64,000 nucleotides of DNA from Acidobacteriota bacterium (GTDB lineage Bacteria; Acidobacteriota; Terriglobia; Terriglobales; Acidobacteriaceae). The notes beneath the pieces are model-generated. The model was not told the origin of the DNA. It saw only the letters and a program-made list of their open reading frames with translations, and did not search any database. Shown one piece after another: positions 24,787 to 33,907 of this stretch. The stretch is taken from the NCBI GenBank assembly GCA_003225555.1, contig QIAM01000001.1:60894-124893 (forward strand), written 5' to 3'. The position numbers and the translations under genes are program-made. The first letter of the stretch is position 1. Each line of letters starts with the position of its first letter.

Positions 24787-25568
24787 CGATCGTGGTCAAA
24801 ATCGGAGGAGCCGCACTCGAAGATGCAGCCATCTTGCGCAAGTGCGCGCGCGCGATCGCCGAGTTGGCGCAGGATGGTCACCACGTCGCCGTCGTTCACG
24901 GCGGCGGCAGCGCAGTAACCAGCCTGCTGAACCGGCTGGGAAAAAAGAGCGCGTTCGTGAACGGCTTGCGCGTTACCGATGCAGAGACTCGGGACGTTGC
25001 CTTGATGGTCCTCGGCGGCATCGTCAACAAAAAGGTAGTTGCCGCGATCCAGTTGGCTGGAGCGCCCGCAATCGGATTTTGTGGCGGAGATGGCATGAGC
25101 TTCCGCGCTCGCAAGAAGTACGTTAAAGGTCGCGACCTGGGATTTGTCGGAGAAATTTGCTTCGTCGATCCTTCCTGGTTGGAAGCGATCTGGCAGAAGA
25201 GGGGCATTCCCGTACTCAGTTCTTTGGCGCTGGGCGCCGACGGCGAATACTACAACGTCAACGCCGATGAGATGGCCGCCGCCTGCGCCGCTGCTTGCCA
25301 CGCCAACGCGCTCATCTTTTTAACTGACGTCCCAGGAGTGAAAGACCAGCAAGGAGCTGTCATTCCGTGGCTAAGCACCAAGCAGGCCGCCGACCTGGCT
25401 GCCGGTTCGGTCATAAGCGGCGGCATGCTGCCCAAGCTGCAAGCCTGTGGACAGGCCCTGAAACAGGGTGTGGGCCGCGTGCGGATTTTGCCCGCGGCCG
25501 AGGCAGACGTGTTGCCTCAGTTCTATCTGACGAAGTTGTCGTGCGGCACGGAGGTCACGTGCGCGTGA
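24783..25568 (+). CDS. argB: Acetylglutamate kinase
   Basis: The second arginine step: phosphorylation of N-acetylglutamate. From the ATG at 24783 the protein is 261 aa; the track's longer form (from 24576) reads an argC shadow. The amino-acid-kinase signatures VVKIGGAALED (start), HGGGSAVTSLLNRLGKKSAFVNGLRVTD and YYNVNADEMAAACAAACHA are clear, with the C-terminal GGMLPKLQACGQAL. The C-terminal half carries the nucleotide site. It is the short, non-fused form of the enzyme. Confidence 0.95.
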   Translation: MTIVVKIGGAALEDAAILRKCARAIAELAQDGHHVAVVHGGGSAVTSLLNRLGKKSAFVNGLRVTDAETRDVALMVLGGIVNKKVVAAIQLAGAPAIGFCGGDGMSFRARKKYVKGRDLGFVGEICFVDPSWLEAIWQKRGIPVLSSLALGADGEYYNVNADEMAAACAAACHANALIFLTDVPGVKDQQGAVIPWLSTKQAADLAAGSVISGGMLPKLQACGQALKQGVGRVRILPAAEADVLPQFYLTKLSCGTEVTCA

Positions 25569-25614
25569 GGCACATGAACTTGTTTTCAGAAGTTTCGGAA
25601 ACAGGTCTTGAAGG

Positions 25615-25635
25615 GGCGCGGCTTCCAGCCGCGCC
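25615..25635. repeat. GGCGCGGCT hairpin between argB and argF
   Basis: A perfect 9-bp stem (GGCGCGGCT-tcc-AGCCGCGCC) in the 158-bp gap between argB and argF, the only long gap in the operon. There is no T-tract. It may be a dispersed repeat that also sets the relative levels of argRCB and argFGH. Confidence 0.5.
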
Positions 25636-25726
25636 GCAAAGGACTTAGAAAAATATGGTTAGCGCCTGACGTCGACGAATGAACCGTCGACATGATATTT
25701 GGGACAGTTGTAGCAAGGAGCGAACG

Positions 25727-26737
25727 TTGAATAGTCAATTGCAGAACAGAACACCAGTCGGTCCGCAAACATTTCCCGGAGCCTTCTGGTGTCCCGATCT
25801 TATCTCGACCCGCGATCTCGGACCGCAAGGAGTCGAGGCCGTCCTTCATCTTGCGGAACTGATGAAGTCGCGTCCATCGGTTTTCCAAAGGGCGCTTGCG
25901 GGAAAACAGATGGTGATGTTTTTTGAGAAACCCTCCCTGCGAACGCGGCTCACCTTCGAAGCAGGAATGACGAGCCTCGGCGGTTCGGCAATTTTTGTCG
26001 ATCAGACAAATGGCCGCCTTGACGCGCGCGAAAAGTTGAGCGACATCGCTCACAACCTCGAGCGCTGGGTTGACGTGATTGTGCTGCGCACCTTCGCGCA
26101 GGAAACCATCGACGACATGGCGCAGTTCGCCTCGATTCCAGTCATCAACGCGCTCAGCGACCTGGAACATCCCTGCCAGGCGCTGGCAGACTACTTCACC
26201 TTGCAGGAGCGGTTTGGAGATCTGCGCAGAGTTCGTCTGGCGTACGTCGGCGACGGCAACAACGTGGCGCACTCGCTGCTTCTGACCTGCGCCTGTTTGG
26301 GATCTTCCATTCGGATTGCCACGCCGGAGGGCTATGCGCCGAAGGACGACATCGTTGCCGACGCGATCGAAATCGCGAAACAAACGGGCGCCCGCATCGA
26401 CTTGTTCACCGACCCGCGCACCGCGGTCGCCGGAGCCGACGCGATTTACACCGACGCGTGGGCCAGCATGGGACAGGAGCACGAAGAGGCTCAGCGTTCC
26501 TCGATCTTCCCGCCCTACCAAGTGAATCGGAAGCTCATGGCGAAAGCCGCGCCCCATGCGGTATTTATGCATTGTCTCCCCGCACATCGCGGCGAGGAAG
26601 TTACGGACGAAGTCATGGACTCCGACTCTTCGCTGATCTTCGAGCAGGCAGAGAACCGCCTGCATGTTCAAAAGGCGATTCTCTATTTGTTGTTGGGCGG
26701 CGCCGTTCGCCTGCCCATAAGGAGCGCTCATGCCTGA
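25727..26737 (+). CDS. argF: Ornithine carbamoyltransferase
   Basis: Makes citrulline from ornithine and carbamoyl phosphate. I place the start at TTG 25727 (336 aa), 7 nt after AAGGAG; the track start at 25679 has no ribosome site and adds 16 atypical residues. The carbamoyl-phosphate loop reads EKPSLRTRLTFE, where many family members have STRTR. HPCQALADYFTLQE, DAWASMGQE and FMHCLPAHRGEEV are the substrate-binding motifs. It overlaps argG by 8 bp. The HCLP and DxWxSMG motifs support ornithine rather than aspartate as acceptor; N-acetyl- or N-succinyl-ornithine variants cannot be excluded. Confidence 0.92.
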   Translation: MNSQLQNRTPVGPQTFPGAFWCPDLISTRDLGPQGVEAVLHLAELMKSRPSVFQRALAGKQMVMFFEKPSLRTRLTFEAGMTSLGGSAIFVDQTNGRLDAREKLSDIAHNLERWVDVIVLRTFAQETIDDMAQFASIPVINALSDLEHPCQALADYFTLQERFGDLRRVRLAYVGDGNNVAHSLLLTCACLGSSIRIATPEGYAPKDDIVADAIEIAKQTGARIDLFTDPRTAVAGADAIYTDAWASMGQEHEEAQRSSIFPPYQVNRKLMAKAAPHAVFMHCLPAHRGEEVTDEVMDSDSSLIFEQAENRLHVQKAILYLLLGGAVRLPIRSAHA

Positions 26738-27935
26738 GAAAGTAGTCCTTGCTTATTCCGGCGGCCTCGATACCTCGATCATTATTCCGTGGCTGAAGGA
26801 AAACTATTCTTACGACGTCATCGCCATGGTCGGCGACGTTGGCCAGGGGGACGATCTCGAAGCGGTGGTCGAGAAAGCTTACGCGACCGGCGCCACAAAA
26901 GTAATCGTGGAAGACTTGCGCGAAGAATTTCTCACCGGATACGTCTTCCCTGCTCTGAAAGCCGGTGCTGTCTACGAGCACAAGTACCTGCTCGGCACTT
27001 CTCTCGCTCGCCCGGTGATTGCGAAACATCAGGTCGAGGTCGCACTGCGGGAAGGCGCAACCGCCGTCGCGCACGGATGCACCGGCAAAGGCAACGACCA
27101 GGTCAGGTTCGAATTGACCTATCAGGCGCTCGCTCCTGAGTTGAAAATCATCGCGCCCTGGCGCGAGTGGTCGCTGAAATCCCGCGAAGACTGTCTCGAC
27201 TACGCCGAGCAACACGGAATCCCCGTCGCCGCAAGCCGCGAAAAGATTCACAGCCGCGACCGCAATCTCTGGCACATCAGCCACGAGGGCGGTGAGTTGG
27301 AAGATGCCGCCAACGCACCGTTACCGACCACGTGGCAAATCACCCGTTCTCCGCAAGAAGCGCCCGACCTGGAAGAACAGGTCATGATCGGATTCAATCG
27401 CGGAATCCCCGTGTCGGTGAACGGCATGGAGTTGGAACCCGTGTCCCTGGTTGAACTGCTTAACGAAATCGGTGCGCGTAACGCCATCGGCCGTGTCGAT
27501 CTCGTCGAGAATCGCTTTGTCGGCATCAAGTCCCGAGGATGCTACGAGACTCCCGGCGGTACGCTGCTCATCGCAGGTCATCGTGAACTCGAGGCCCTCT
27601 GCCTTGAGCGCGACGTCGCCCATTTCAAGCAGCACATCGGACTGAAATACGCCGAGCTTGTCTACTTCGGCTTGTGGTTTGCTCCACTGCGCGAAGCTCT
27701 GGATGCCTTCGTCGAGAGCACGCAGAAGGAGATGACCGGCAGCATCACGCTGTCACTCTACAAGGGCAACGTCTCTGTCGTGAGCCGCGAGTCCGAGCAC
27801 TCGCTCTATCGTACGGACCTTTCGTCATTCACCATGGGCGACAGCTATGACCAGAAAGACGCCGCTGGTTTCATCCGAATCCTGGGCCTGCCCTCCCGCT
27901 CTCGTGTCCGTTCCCGCATGGAGGTCGCGCGATGA
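26730..27935 (+). CDS. argG: Argininosuccinate synthase
   Basis: ATP-dependent joining of citrulline and aspartate. The 401-aa protein starts with the P-loop-like pyrophosphatase motif VLAYSGGLDTSI and contains VAHGCTGKGNDQVRFEL and REKIHSRDRNLWHISHEGG, all typical of the family. AAGGAG lies ahead of the ATG, inside the end of argF. It overlaps argH by 4 bp (ATGA). Confidence 0.97.
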   Translation: MPEKVVLAYSGGLDTSIIIPWLKENYSYDVIAMVGDVGQGDDLEAVVEKAYATGATKVIVEDLREEFLTGYVFPALKAGAVYEHKYLLGTSLARPVIAKHQVEVALREGATAVAHGCTGKGNDQVRFELTYQALAPELKIIAPWREWSLKSREDCLDYAEQHGIPVAASREKIHSRDRNLWHISHEGGELEDAANAPLPTTWQITRSPQEAPDLEEQVMIGFNRGIPVSVNGMELEPVSLVELLNEIGARNAIGRVDLVENRFVGIKSRGCYETPGGTLLIAGHRELEALCLERDVAHFKQHIGLKYAELVYFGLWFAPLREALDAFVESTQKEMTGSITLSLYKGNVSVVSRESEHSLYRTDLSSFTMGDSYDQKDAAGFIRILGLPSRSRVRSRMEVAR

Positions 27936-29338
27936 AGAAAATGTGGTCAGGACGCTTCCGTCAGCCGCTCGATCCTGAGTTCGAGCACTGGCAGCGTTCG
28001 TTCAGCTTCGACAAGCGTCTGCTGAAATATGAAATCGCAGCCAGCAGTGCGCACGCCCGTGCCCTGAAGAACGCTCGGATTCTATCTGCGGATGAATTGA
28101 TCAGTATCCTGGAAGGCCTGCAGCAGATCGGCGAGAAGGCCGCAACGTCTCCCGCATTTCTCGAGGACGACGAAGCCGAGGATGTCCACCACTTTGTCGA
28201 AAAGCAATTGGCCGCATTGATTGGCGATGTTGGCTATAAGCTACACAGCGGCCGCAGCCGCAATGAACAAATCGCGACCGACCTCCGCCTGTTCGTGCGG
28301 GCATCCATCGATGAATTGCGCGAAGAACTCGCAGTGTTCTGCGGGGTGCTCACCGATCGTGCCGAGCAGGCCGCCGACGCTGCTATGCCTGCCTACACTC
28401 ACCTGCAGCGGGCTGAACCCGTACTCGTGGCGCACTGGCTGTTGGCTTACGTTGAAGTGTGTCTTCGCGACGCCGACCGTCTCGCGGACTGCCGCAAGCG
28501 CCTGAACCTTTGTCCTCTAGGATCAGGCGCCGTAGCGGGCGCTACCCTACCGCTCGATCGCGAATTCATGTCCGAAACTCTCGGTTGCGACGGTCCTACC
28601 GCCAACAGCATCGATGCCACCAGCGACCGCGATTTTGCGCTCGAATTCGTGCAGGCACTTTCGCTCCTCGCCCTGCACCTGAGCCGATGGGCCGAAGAGA
28701 TGATCCTGTTTTCCAATCAGGAGTACGGATTCATCGGCTTGCCCGAGAGCTACTCCACCGGCAGCAGCGCAATGCCGCAGAAGAAGAATCCAGACCTGCT
28801 CGAACTGGTTCGCGGCAAAGCGGGCCGCGTTATTGGAAACGCTACCGCGCTCCTGATTACTCTGAAAGGCCTGCCGCTCGCTTACAACAAGGATCTGCAG
28901 GAAACGCAGGAACCGCTCTTCGACTCCTCCGACACAGTTTTGCAGCTATTGCCGCTGGTCACTGGCTGGATGAAAGCCGCAGAATTCCGTCACGAGCGAA
29001 TGCAGCAGGCCGCGCAGTCGGGATTCATGAACGCGTGGGCGGCTGCCACCTACCTCGTCAGACGCGGCGTTCCCTCGCGGCAGTCCCACGAGCAAGTCGG
29101 CAAGGCAGTGCAGATTGCTCTCGAAAAAAGCTGTGAGCTCCAGGGCCTTTCGCTCGAAGACTTGCGCTCCATCAATCCTGACTTCGGTCCGGATTTCTAC
29201 GAATCCCTGACTCTCGCCTCCGTGCTCGCGATTCACGACGTTCCCGGCGGGACAGCTCCCACCCGCGTCCAACCGGCGCTCAGCGCCGCCAGACAGAAAA
29301 TCGACTCCCTGCGAGAGGAGATCCATGCGCACGCGTAA
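27932..29338 (+). CDS. argH: Argininosuccinate lyase
   Basis: The last step: splitting argininosuccinate into arginine and fumarate. The 468-aa protein has the superfamily signature GSSAMPQKKNPDLLELVRGK, the N-terminal MWSGRFRQPLDPEFEHWQRS and the active-site string LHSGRSRNEQIATDLRLF. It overlaps argG upstream and the acetyltransferase gene downstream by 14 bp, so it is in the middle of one tightly packed mRNA. Confidence 0.97.
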   Translation: MKKMWSGRFRQPLDPEFEHWQRSFSFDKRLLKYEIAASSAHARALKNARILSADELISILEGLQQIGEKAATSPAFLEDDEAEDVHHFVEKQLAALIGDVGYKLHSGRSRNEQIATDLRLFVRASIDELREELAVFCGVLTDRAEQAADAAMPAYTHLQRAEPVLVAHWLLAYVEVCLRDADRLADCRKRLNLCPLGSGAVAGATLPLDREFMSETLGCDGPTANSIDATSDRDFALEFVQALSLLALHLSRWAEEMILFSNQEYGFIGLPESYSTGSSAMPQKKNPDLLELVRGKAGRVIGNATALLITLKGLPLAYNKDLQETQEPLFDSSDTVLQLLPLVTGWMKAAEFRHERMQQAAQSGFMNAWAAATYLVRRGVPSRQSHEQVGKAVQIALEKSCELQGLSLEDLRSINPDFGPDFYESLTLASVLAIHDVPGGTAPTRVQPALSAARQKIDSLREEIHAHA

Positions 29339-29843
29339 AGCCATCTTGCCCGACGCCAACCAGATTCATGATTTGATCGCAGGATATTCCGGCGACGGCA
29401 CGCTCTTGCCGCGCAACTTGGCGGAGATCTGCGAGAACGTACGCGACTTCGTGGTCCTCGAAGATGGTGGGCGCATCATCGGCTGCGGCGCGCTCCATCT
29501 ATACGGCACTCACCTCGCGGAGGTCCGTTCCATCACGGTCGCGCCCTGGGCCCAAGGCCGAGGTGGTGGAGGCCTGCTGGTAAAAAAGCTGCTGGCCGAA
29601 GCGAAGAAGCATCGCGTCACCTGCATCTGCCTGTTTACCCGCAGTCCGCAGTTCTTCGCGCGCCTGGGCTTTCAGGTCGCACACCGAGCCGACCTCCCCG
29701 ACAAGATCTACAAGGACTGTCACGTGTGCCCGCGCTTTCACTGCTGCGATGAGGTCGCAATGGTACGCGGTGAGCTTCCGAAATTCGCGATCCTGCCCGA
29801 GCCGGCGACCTTGCTGGTCAAGCTCCAAGGCATGAATGTGTAG
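29325..29843 (+). CDS. argA: GNAT acetyltransferase, probable short-type N-acetylglutamate synthase
   Basis: A 172-aa single-domain GNAT protein overlapping the argH end by 14 bp. The acetyl-CoA loop appears as VAPWAQGRGGGGLLVKKLL (Q/RxxGxG/A type), and FFARLGFQVAHRADLPDKIYKDCHVCPRFHCCDE resembles short (argA-like, kinase-less) acetylglutamate synthases, including the Cys-rich ending. Its place in the operon supplies the otherwise missing first step. The long ArgA with an amino-acid-kinase domain is not here. Acetylglutamate synthase is a good inference, not proven. Confidence 0.8.
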   Translation: MRTRKAILPDANQIHDLIAGYSGDGTLLPRNLAEICENVRDFVVLEDGGRIIGCGALHLYGTHLAEVRSITVAPWAQGRGGGGLLVKKLLAEAKKHRVTCICLFTRSPQFFARLGFQVAHRADLPDKIYKDCHVCPRFHCCDEVAMVRGELPKFAILPEPATLLVKLQGMNV

Positions 29844-29861
29844 ATTCAGGGCGCGACAACC

Positions 29862-31043
29862 CTAGTTGAGGGCTTGGGCCCCATCTTCCGCTGAACAGAT
29901 ATAGACGTTGGGCTGGATTCCGATCGCATCTTGATAGCGCCTGGCAATCCGCTCGGCAAAATGATCGGCATTTGCTGAATGCACCAGATTCACAGTGCAG
30001 CCGCCAAATCCGCCCCCCGTCATGCGCCCGCCGCAGTAGCCAGGCAAACCTTCCGCGGCCTCGACCATGACGTCCAATTCGCGGCAGCTGACTTCATACA
30101 AATCGCGCAGGCTGCGATGCGAATCGCGCATCAACTCACCCACCCGCGTCAGGTTCCCCTCGGTCAGAGACGCAACCGCATCCAACACGCGCTGGTTCTC
30201 CCGGACAATATGCGAGCATCGTTTGTAGACGTTTACAGGAAGGTCGTTTTCATGCCGCTCCAACAACTCGCCCGTCACGTCCCTGAGAGCGCGAATCTTA
30301 GGATCCCAACGCGCAAGGATTCTCGCCCCTTCTTCGCACTCCGCGCGGCGGGTGTTGTAGCTACCGCTGGCGAGAGCATGTTTTACCATCGTGTTGCAAA
30401 CGACGAGGCGGATGTCCGGCGGCAACGGCACCAATTTGAACGCCAACGAACGGCAGTCCAGAAAAAATGCATGTCCCGCCTTTCCCATGCAGGAGACAAA
30501 CTGGTCCATGATCCCTACTCTTGCGCCGACAAAAGTGTTCTCCGCCCGCTGACAAAGTTTGGCGACTTCAGCCAGGGCCAGTCGATCGCCATTCAAGTCC
30601 AAAAACGCGAGGGCGCTTGCGACTTCAACGGCTGCTGAGGAACTTAGTCCTGCGCCAATTGGCACGTCCCCGCGCACAAGCACGTTTGCGCCTCGGAGCG
30701 GATGTCCGTCCTGCTGAAGCAGAGAAGTCACACCCAAGACGTAGTCGCACCACGCGCCGACGCGGCTCGTGGGCAGGTGATCGAGATCAAATTCAAAGTC
30801 TCCGTCGAATTCTTCCGAGCGGACAACCAGCTTTCTGTCAGACCGGGGCGCGATCGCCACTTGCGTGAAGAACCCGATGGCTGCCGGCATCACGTAGCCG
30901 TCGTTGTAGTCCGTGTGTTCTCCAATTAAATTGACGCGGCCAGGAGCACGAAAAATCCTCGGTTGGCTGCCAAAGATCTTCTCGAAGTCACCCGCCAATT
31001 CAGAGGCTTTCATTTGAGAGGGAGCGACCGACGCAGGGTCCAT
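29862..31043 (-). CDS. galK: Galactokinase
   Basis: A GHMP kinase phosphorylating galactose at C1. Motifs: GRVNLIGEHTDYNDGYVMPAAI (galactokinase signature), PIGAGLSSSAAVEVASAL (ATP loop) and GGRMTGGGFGGCTVNLV (motif 3). From MDPASVAPS at 31043 the protein is 393 aa, as usual; the track start adds 42 unsupported residues. It is convergent with the acetyltransferase gene with an 18-bp gap. No galT or galE lies nearby. Confidence 0.95.
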   Translation of the reverse strand: MDPASVAPSQMKASELAGDFEKIFGSQPRIFRAPGRVNLIGEHTDYNDGYVMPAAIGFFTQVAIAPRSDRKLVVRSEEFDGDFEFDLDHLPTSRVGAWCDYVLGVTSLLQQDGHPLRGANVLVRGDVPIGAGLSSSAAVEVASALAFLDLNGDRLALAEVAKLCQRAENTFVGARVGIMDQFVSCMGKAGHAFFLDCRSLAFKLVPLPPDIRLVVCNTMVKHALASGSYNTRRAECEEGARILARWDPKIRALRDVTGELLERHENDLPVNVYKRCSHIVRENQRVLDAVASLTEGNLTRVGELMRDSHRSLRDLYEVSCRELDVMVEAAEGLPGYCGGRMTGGGFGGCTVNLVHSANADHFAERIARRYQDAIGIQPNVYICSAEDGAQALN

Positions 31044-31223
31044 GCTTGTTGAGTATAAAACGAAGATTGGTGGGAGCTTGAAAAAGCTGATAGAAAGGCG
31101 GAAGCGTACCCACGAATCAGCGCGGCTCTGTGTGCCTGGCCGCACACGGCCTGGGTTCGGGGCGAGCACCGACAGCGTCCGATCCTGCTCTAGCGGACGG
31201 GCACTCTCTCAAGGAATTCGAGC

Positions 31224-31565
31224 CTATGGCTGTTGCCGTGCCTCAGCCGTCAGATCACGCTCGATGCTTGTCGGACGCCGCAAGGGCCACTGCTCCGAAC
31301 TAATCACCGGCCGCCGTTCGACGGTGCCGATCACCGGTGCCTCGTCCATGCCGTCTGAATAGGCCCTGGACACAAAGCGTTGCTCGCCGCACAGGCGGTC
31401 GATCAACCGCTGTTGCCGGCGGGTCAGCACGGCATGAGGGAGAATCGGGAAGTTGCGGAACATCCAGATCAGATATACACGCTGACGGAATGAAGGCATT
31501 ACATAACGAGGACCAATGGGTGTCTGCACTCGCACCACTCCATCGGCCAGTTTTTCGATCCACAT
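31224..31565 (-). CDS. Hypothetical protein
   Basis: A 113-aa protein from the ATG at 31565 (MWIEKLADGVVRVQTPIGPRYV). The segment FRQRVYLIWMFRNFPILPHAVLTRRQQRLIDRLC looks like a conserved helix-rich block that I recall from short Acidobacteria proteins; the rest is polar. There is no signal peptide. Function unknown. Confidence is moderate because codon pattern and motif look genuine but the C-terminus is low-complexity. Confidence 0.55.
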   Translation of the reverse strand: MWIEKLADGVVRVQTPIGPRYVMPSFRQRVYLIWMFRNFPILPHAVLTRRQQRLIDRLCGEQRFVSRAYSDGMDEAPVIGTVERRPVISSEQWPLRRPTSIERDLTAEARQQP

Positions 31566-31786
31566 ACCTGGGCCCACCTGTACCTGAAATTGGCCAGAGC
31601 AATTCTAGGGCCGCCATTATTGCACTACTGGCGAGGCAATGGGAAGCCCTTTTTCAAAGATTTCTTAGGCTCCTAACGGAGGGATGGGCTTTGCCCCGTC
31701 GAAATGGGGCATTTTCGGGAATCCGTACCGCCCCGGCAGTCCAAAATAGGACGCGGCACCCTTCTCAACGCGACAGATTAGAGGAT

Positions 31787-32107
31787 TCAAATCGACACTT
31801 CCGGCAACAAGTCCATGCGCCGGATCTGCGCCGCCACCCCGAACTCCTGCCCAGACTCCTCGACTCGAACAACCGTCGCCTGGCAGCACACCCAGCACTT
31901 CTCTCCCGAGGTAAGCTCCGGCGGAAGGATCAGCACCAACTCGACGTCGGTACCGGCCTCGATGCGCGACTCGGTGTAGAGGAAAATTCCGTTGCTGCTG
32001 ACGTCGCGGGTCTGAGCTGAGTGCTCGGCTCCGAGGGCGGTACGCATGCGCGTCGGCACCCGGGTTGCGATTCTTCTTCCCGAGCGTCGCTCGCCACTGG
32101 CCTTCAT
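31787..32107 (-). CDS. PilZ-domain protein (c-di-GMP binding)
   Basis: A ~106-aa PilZ protein from the ATG at 32107 (MKASGERRSGRR). It has both halves of the ligand site: the RxxxR motif (RRSGRR) and DVSSNGIFL, matching D/NxSxxG. The remaining beta-barrel strands end in ESGQEFGVAAQIRRM. The start could also be further upstream (32170). It is likely an effector of cyclic di-GMP, which the GGDEF protein at 43.8 kb could make. The target process is unknown. Confidence 0.82.
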   Translation of the reverse strand: MKASGERRSGRRIATRVPTRMRTALGAEHSAQTRDVSSNGIFLYTESRIEAGTDVELVLILPPELTSGEKCWVCCQATVVRVEESGQEFGVAAQIRRMDLLPEVSI

Positions 32108-32177
32108 GAGAGTGGGAACAACTCTACACCAAGGGCCGCCGATTACACGAGCAATCGATGAACGGGTCACGAACCAA

Positions 32178-33653
32178 CTAGACGATCGGCCTCTTCAAGC
32201 GCACTGCCGGCACAACCAGGGCCTGCTCCAGGGTCGGTACATTCGTGCTGCGCAGCTTGGCTTCTATCTCGTGCAGCTTGTCAACCTGGCTGGTCTGGTA
32301 GTAAGCCTGTACCAGCAACTCCATGGTGAACGGATTGTCGCGATCTTCTTCCAGGTGCGCGATGGCGTCTTCGTACTTCTTCTGGTCCATCAACAGCGTG
32401 CCGGCTGCCCCATGATACGAGCTCTGAATCACCCGGTTGCGGCTGGCCGTCGCCATCGCTTCGAGCTCCTTCAGAGACTTATCGGCTAGCGGATGATTTC
32501 CCCCTCGATCCGCACGCACTGCGACGTTGCGCAGGATGCGCGACAATTCCTCATCGTGGTCCGACTTCGAGATCGTGCTGTTGTGGCCGAGCGCATCTTC
32601 CGCAGACTTCAGATATTTCAGCGCCACGTTATCGTCCGCCTGATACTCGCCCATATGACGGAACGCCTGCGCTTCCTGCAAATCCTGCCCCTTCGCATGT
32701 CCGGTTGCGGCAAGCTCGGCAAAATCCTTGTCGGCGTCCGCATACTTCCCGTCGCGGACCCAGGTCATCGCCCGTTGCATGCCATAAGTCAGCCGGTCCG
32801 CCTCATTGTGCGAGAAGCGGATTGCCTTGTCGTACTCGGTCCGCGCCTGTGCTTCATCTCCCATCAGCGCGTAGGTATCTCCCAGCCCGAGTTGTGAAGT
32901 CACGAAATCCGGATCAATCTTCAGCGCGAGGTGATAGTGCTTCAGGGATCCCTGGTAGTCTCCCGCCATTCTCAGCAACTCGCCATAGGAATCCTGCGGA
33001 TTCGGCTCCTTCGGCAGCAGGGCCACATACCGTTCCATTGCGGCCAGGGCCTTGGCAAATTGCTGGTGGCGAGCGTCCACATAGGCCAGATCGTTCAGCG
33101 CCGCCGGAAAATTCTTGTCGATTCGCAGAGCCTTCTCGAGCAACCTCTGCGCCTGATCGTCGCCGTTTTCTGCCATGAGCCAGTTGGCAGCCAGATAGAG
33201 CAAGTGCTTGTCCCTGGGATACATCTCCAGCAGATCGTTCATTGCCGAGATGCCGCCGATAAAGTCGCCTTCCTGCACCTTGGCGATCCAAGCCACCATC
33301 AGTTGCTCCCCGGGAGTCAACTTGGGTGCCAGTTCTTTGGCCTTGGCGCGTGCCGCGCTAACTTCCTGGGGATTCCCACTGTTGAAAGCAATCCAGGCCC
33401 AAGCGACCGCCAGGTTTGGATCCTCCTGAACCGCGGCCCGCCATTCCTCATTGCAACGCTCCAGATACAGGTTCTCGTAATCCGCCATGCCCTTTTCGTA
33501 GAGTTCGCGAGCCTTGGCCGAAGAAGTCGTGACCGGCATGATCGTGGACTTTGATTTCTCCACATGATGCGCAGATACCGGCGCAACACCACACAGACCA
33601 AGTATTAGGACGGCGCAAATCGTCGTAGCCAGGGCACAATTCGAGCGACGCAT
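32178..33653 (-). CDS. Exported tetratricopeptide-repeat protein
   Basis: A 491-aa protein with a signal peptide (CAVLILGLCGVAPVSAHH) and about ten helix-pair TPR units (for example ARELYEKGMADYENLYLERCNEEWRAAV and DPDFVTSQLGLGDTYALMGDEAQARTEYDKAI). TPR solenoids mediate protein-protein contacts; no catalytic domain is attached. It probably acts in the periplasm. The gene is monocistronic by position, 70 bp before the PilZ gene on the same strand, so co-transcription is possible. Confidence 0.85.
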   Translation of the reverse strand: MRRSNCALATTICAVLILGLCGVAPVSAHHVEKSKSTIMPVTTSSAKARELYEKGMADYENLYLERCNEEWRAAVQEDPNLAVAWAWIAFNSGNPQEVSAARAKAKELAPKLTPGEQLMVAWIAKVQEGDFIGGISAMNDLLEMYPRDKHLLYLAANWLMAENGDDQAQRLLEKALRIDKNFPAALNDLAYVDARHQQFAKALAAMERYVALLPKEPNPQDSYGELLRMAGDYQGSLKHYHLALKIDPDFVTSQLGLGDTYALMGDEAQARTEYDKAIRFSHNEADRLTYGMQRAMTWVRDGKYADADKDFAELAATGHAKGQDLQEAQAFRHMGEYQADDNVALKYLKSAEDALGHNSTISKSDHDEELSRILRNVAVRADRGGNHPLADKSLKELEAMATASRNRVIQSSYHGAAGTLLMDQKKYEDAIAHLEEDRDNPFTMELLVQAYYQTSQVDKLHEIEAKLRSTNVPTLEQALVVPAVRLKRPIV

Positions 33654-33852
33654 CGGAGTCTCCGGAACAGAGCTTTAGATATTCTGGGGAGGATACAGAA
33701 TGAAGGTTAGCACCCGTCGAATCAGCCTCGTAGTGACCAAAGACGTAAGACGGGCGGGAACAAGTTCCGGGTGGTGGCGCGCTGGTGTGGCGCGGGCGCC
33801 TCGCCCGCGTTTGGACGAGGCCACGAATGCAAGCCCTTGCCCGTCACCCACC

Positions 33853-33881
33853 AAAAAAGCCCCTGCCAGGAAGGCAGGGGC
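33853..33881 (-). terminator. Intrinsic terminator of the Oar-like gene
   Basis: A perfect 9-bp GC-rich stem (GCCCCTGCC / GGCAGGGGC) with a 5-nt loop, followed on the minus strand by TTTTTT. It begins 27 bp after the stop codon of the large outer-membrane gene. Confidence 0.9.
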
Positions 33882-33907
33882 CCAAACGAGACGGTTGTCA
33901 CTCGTTG

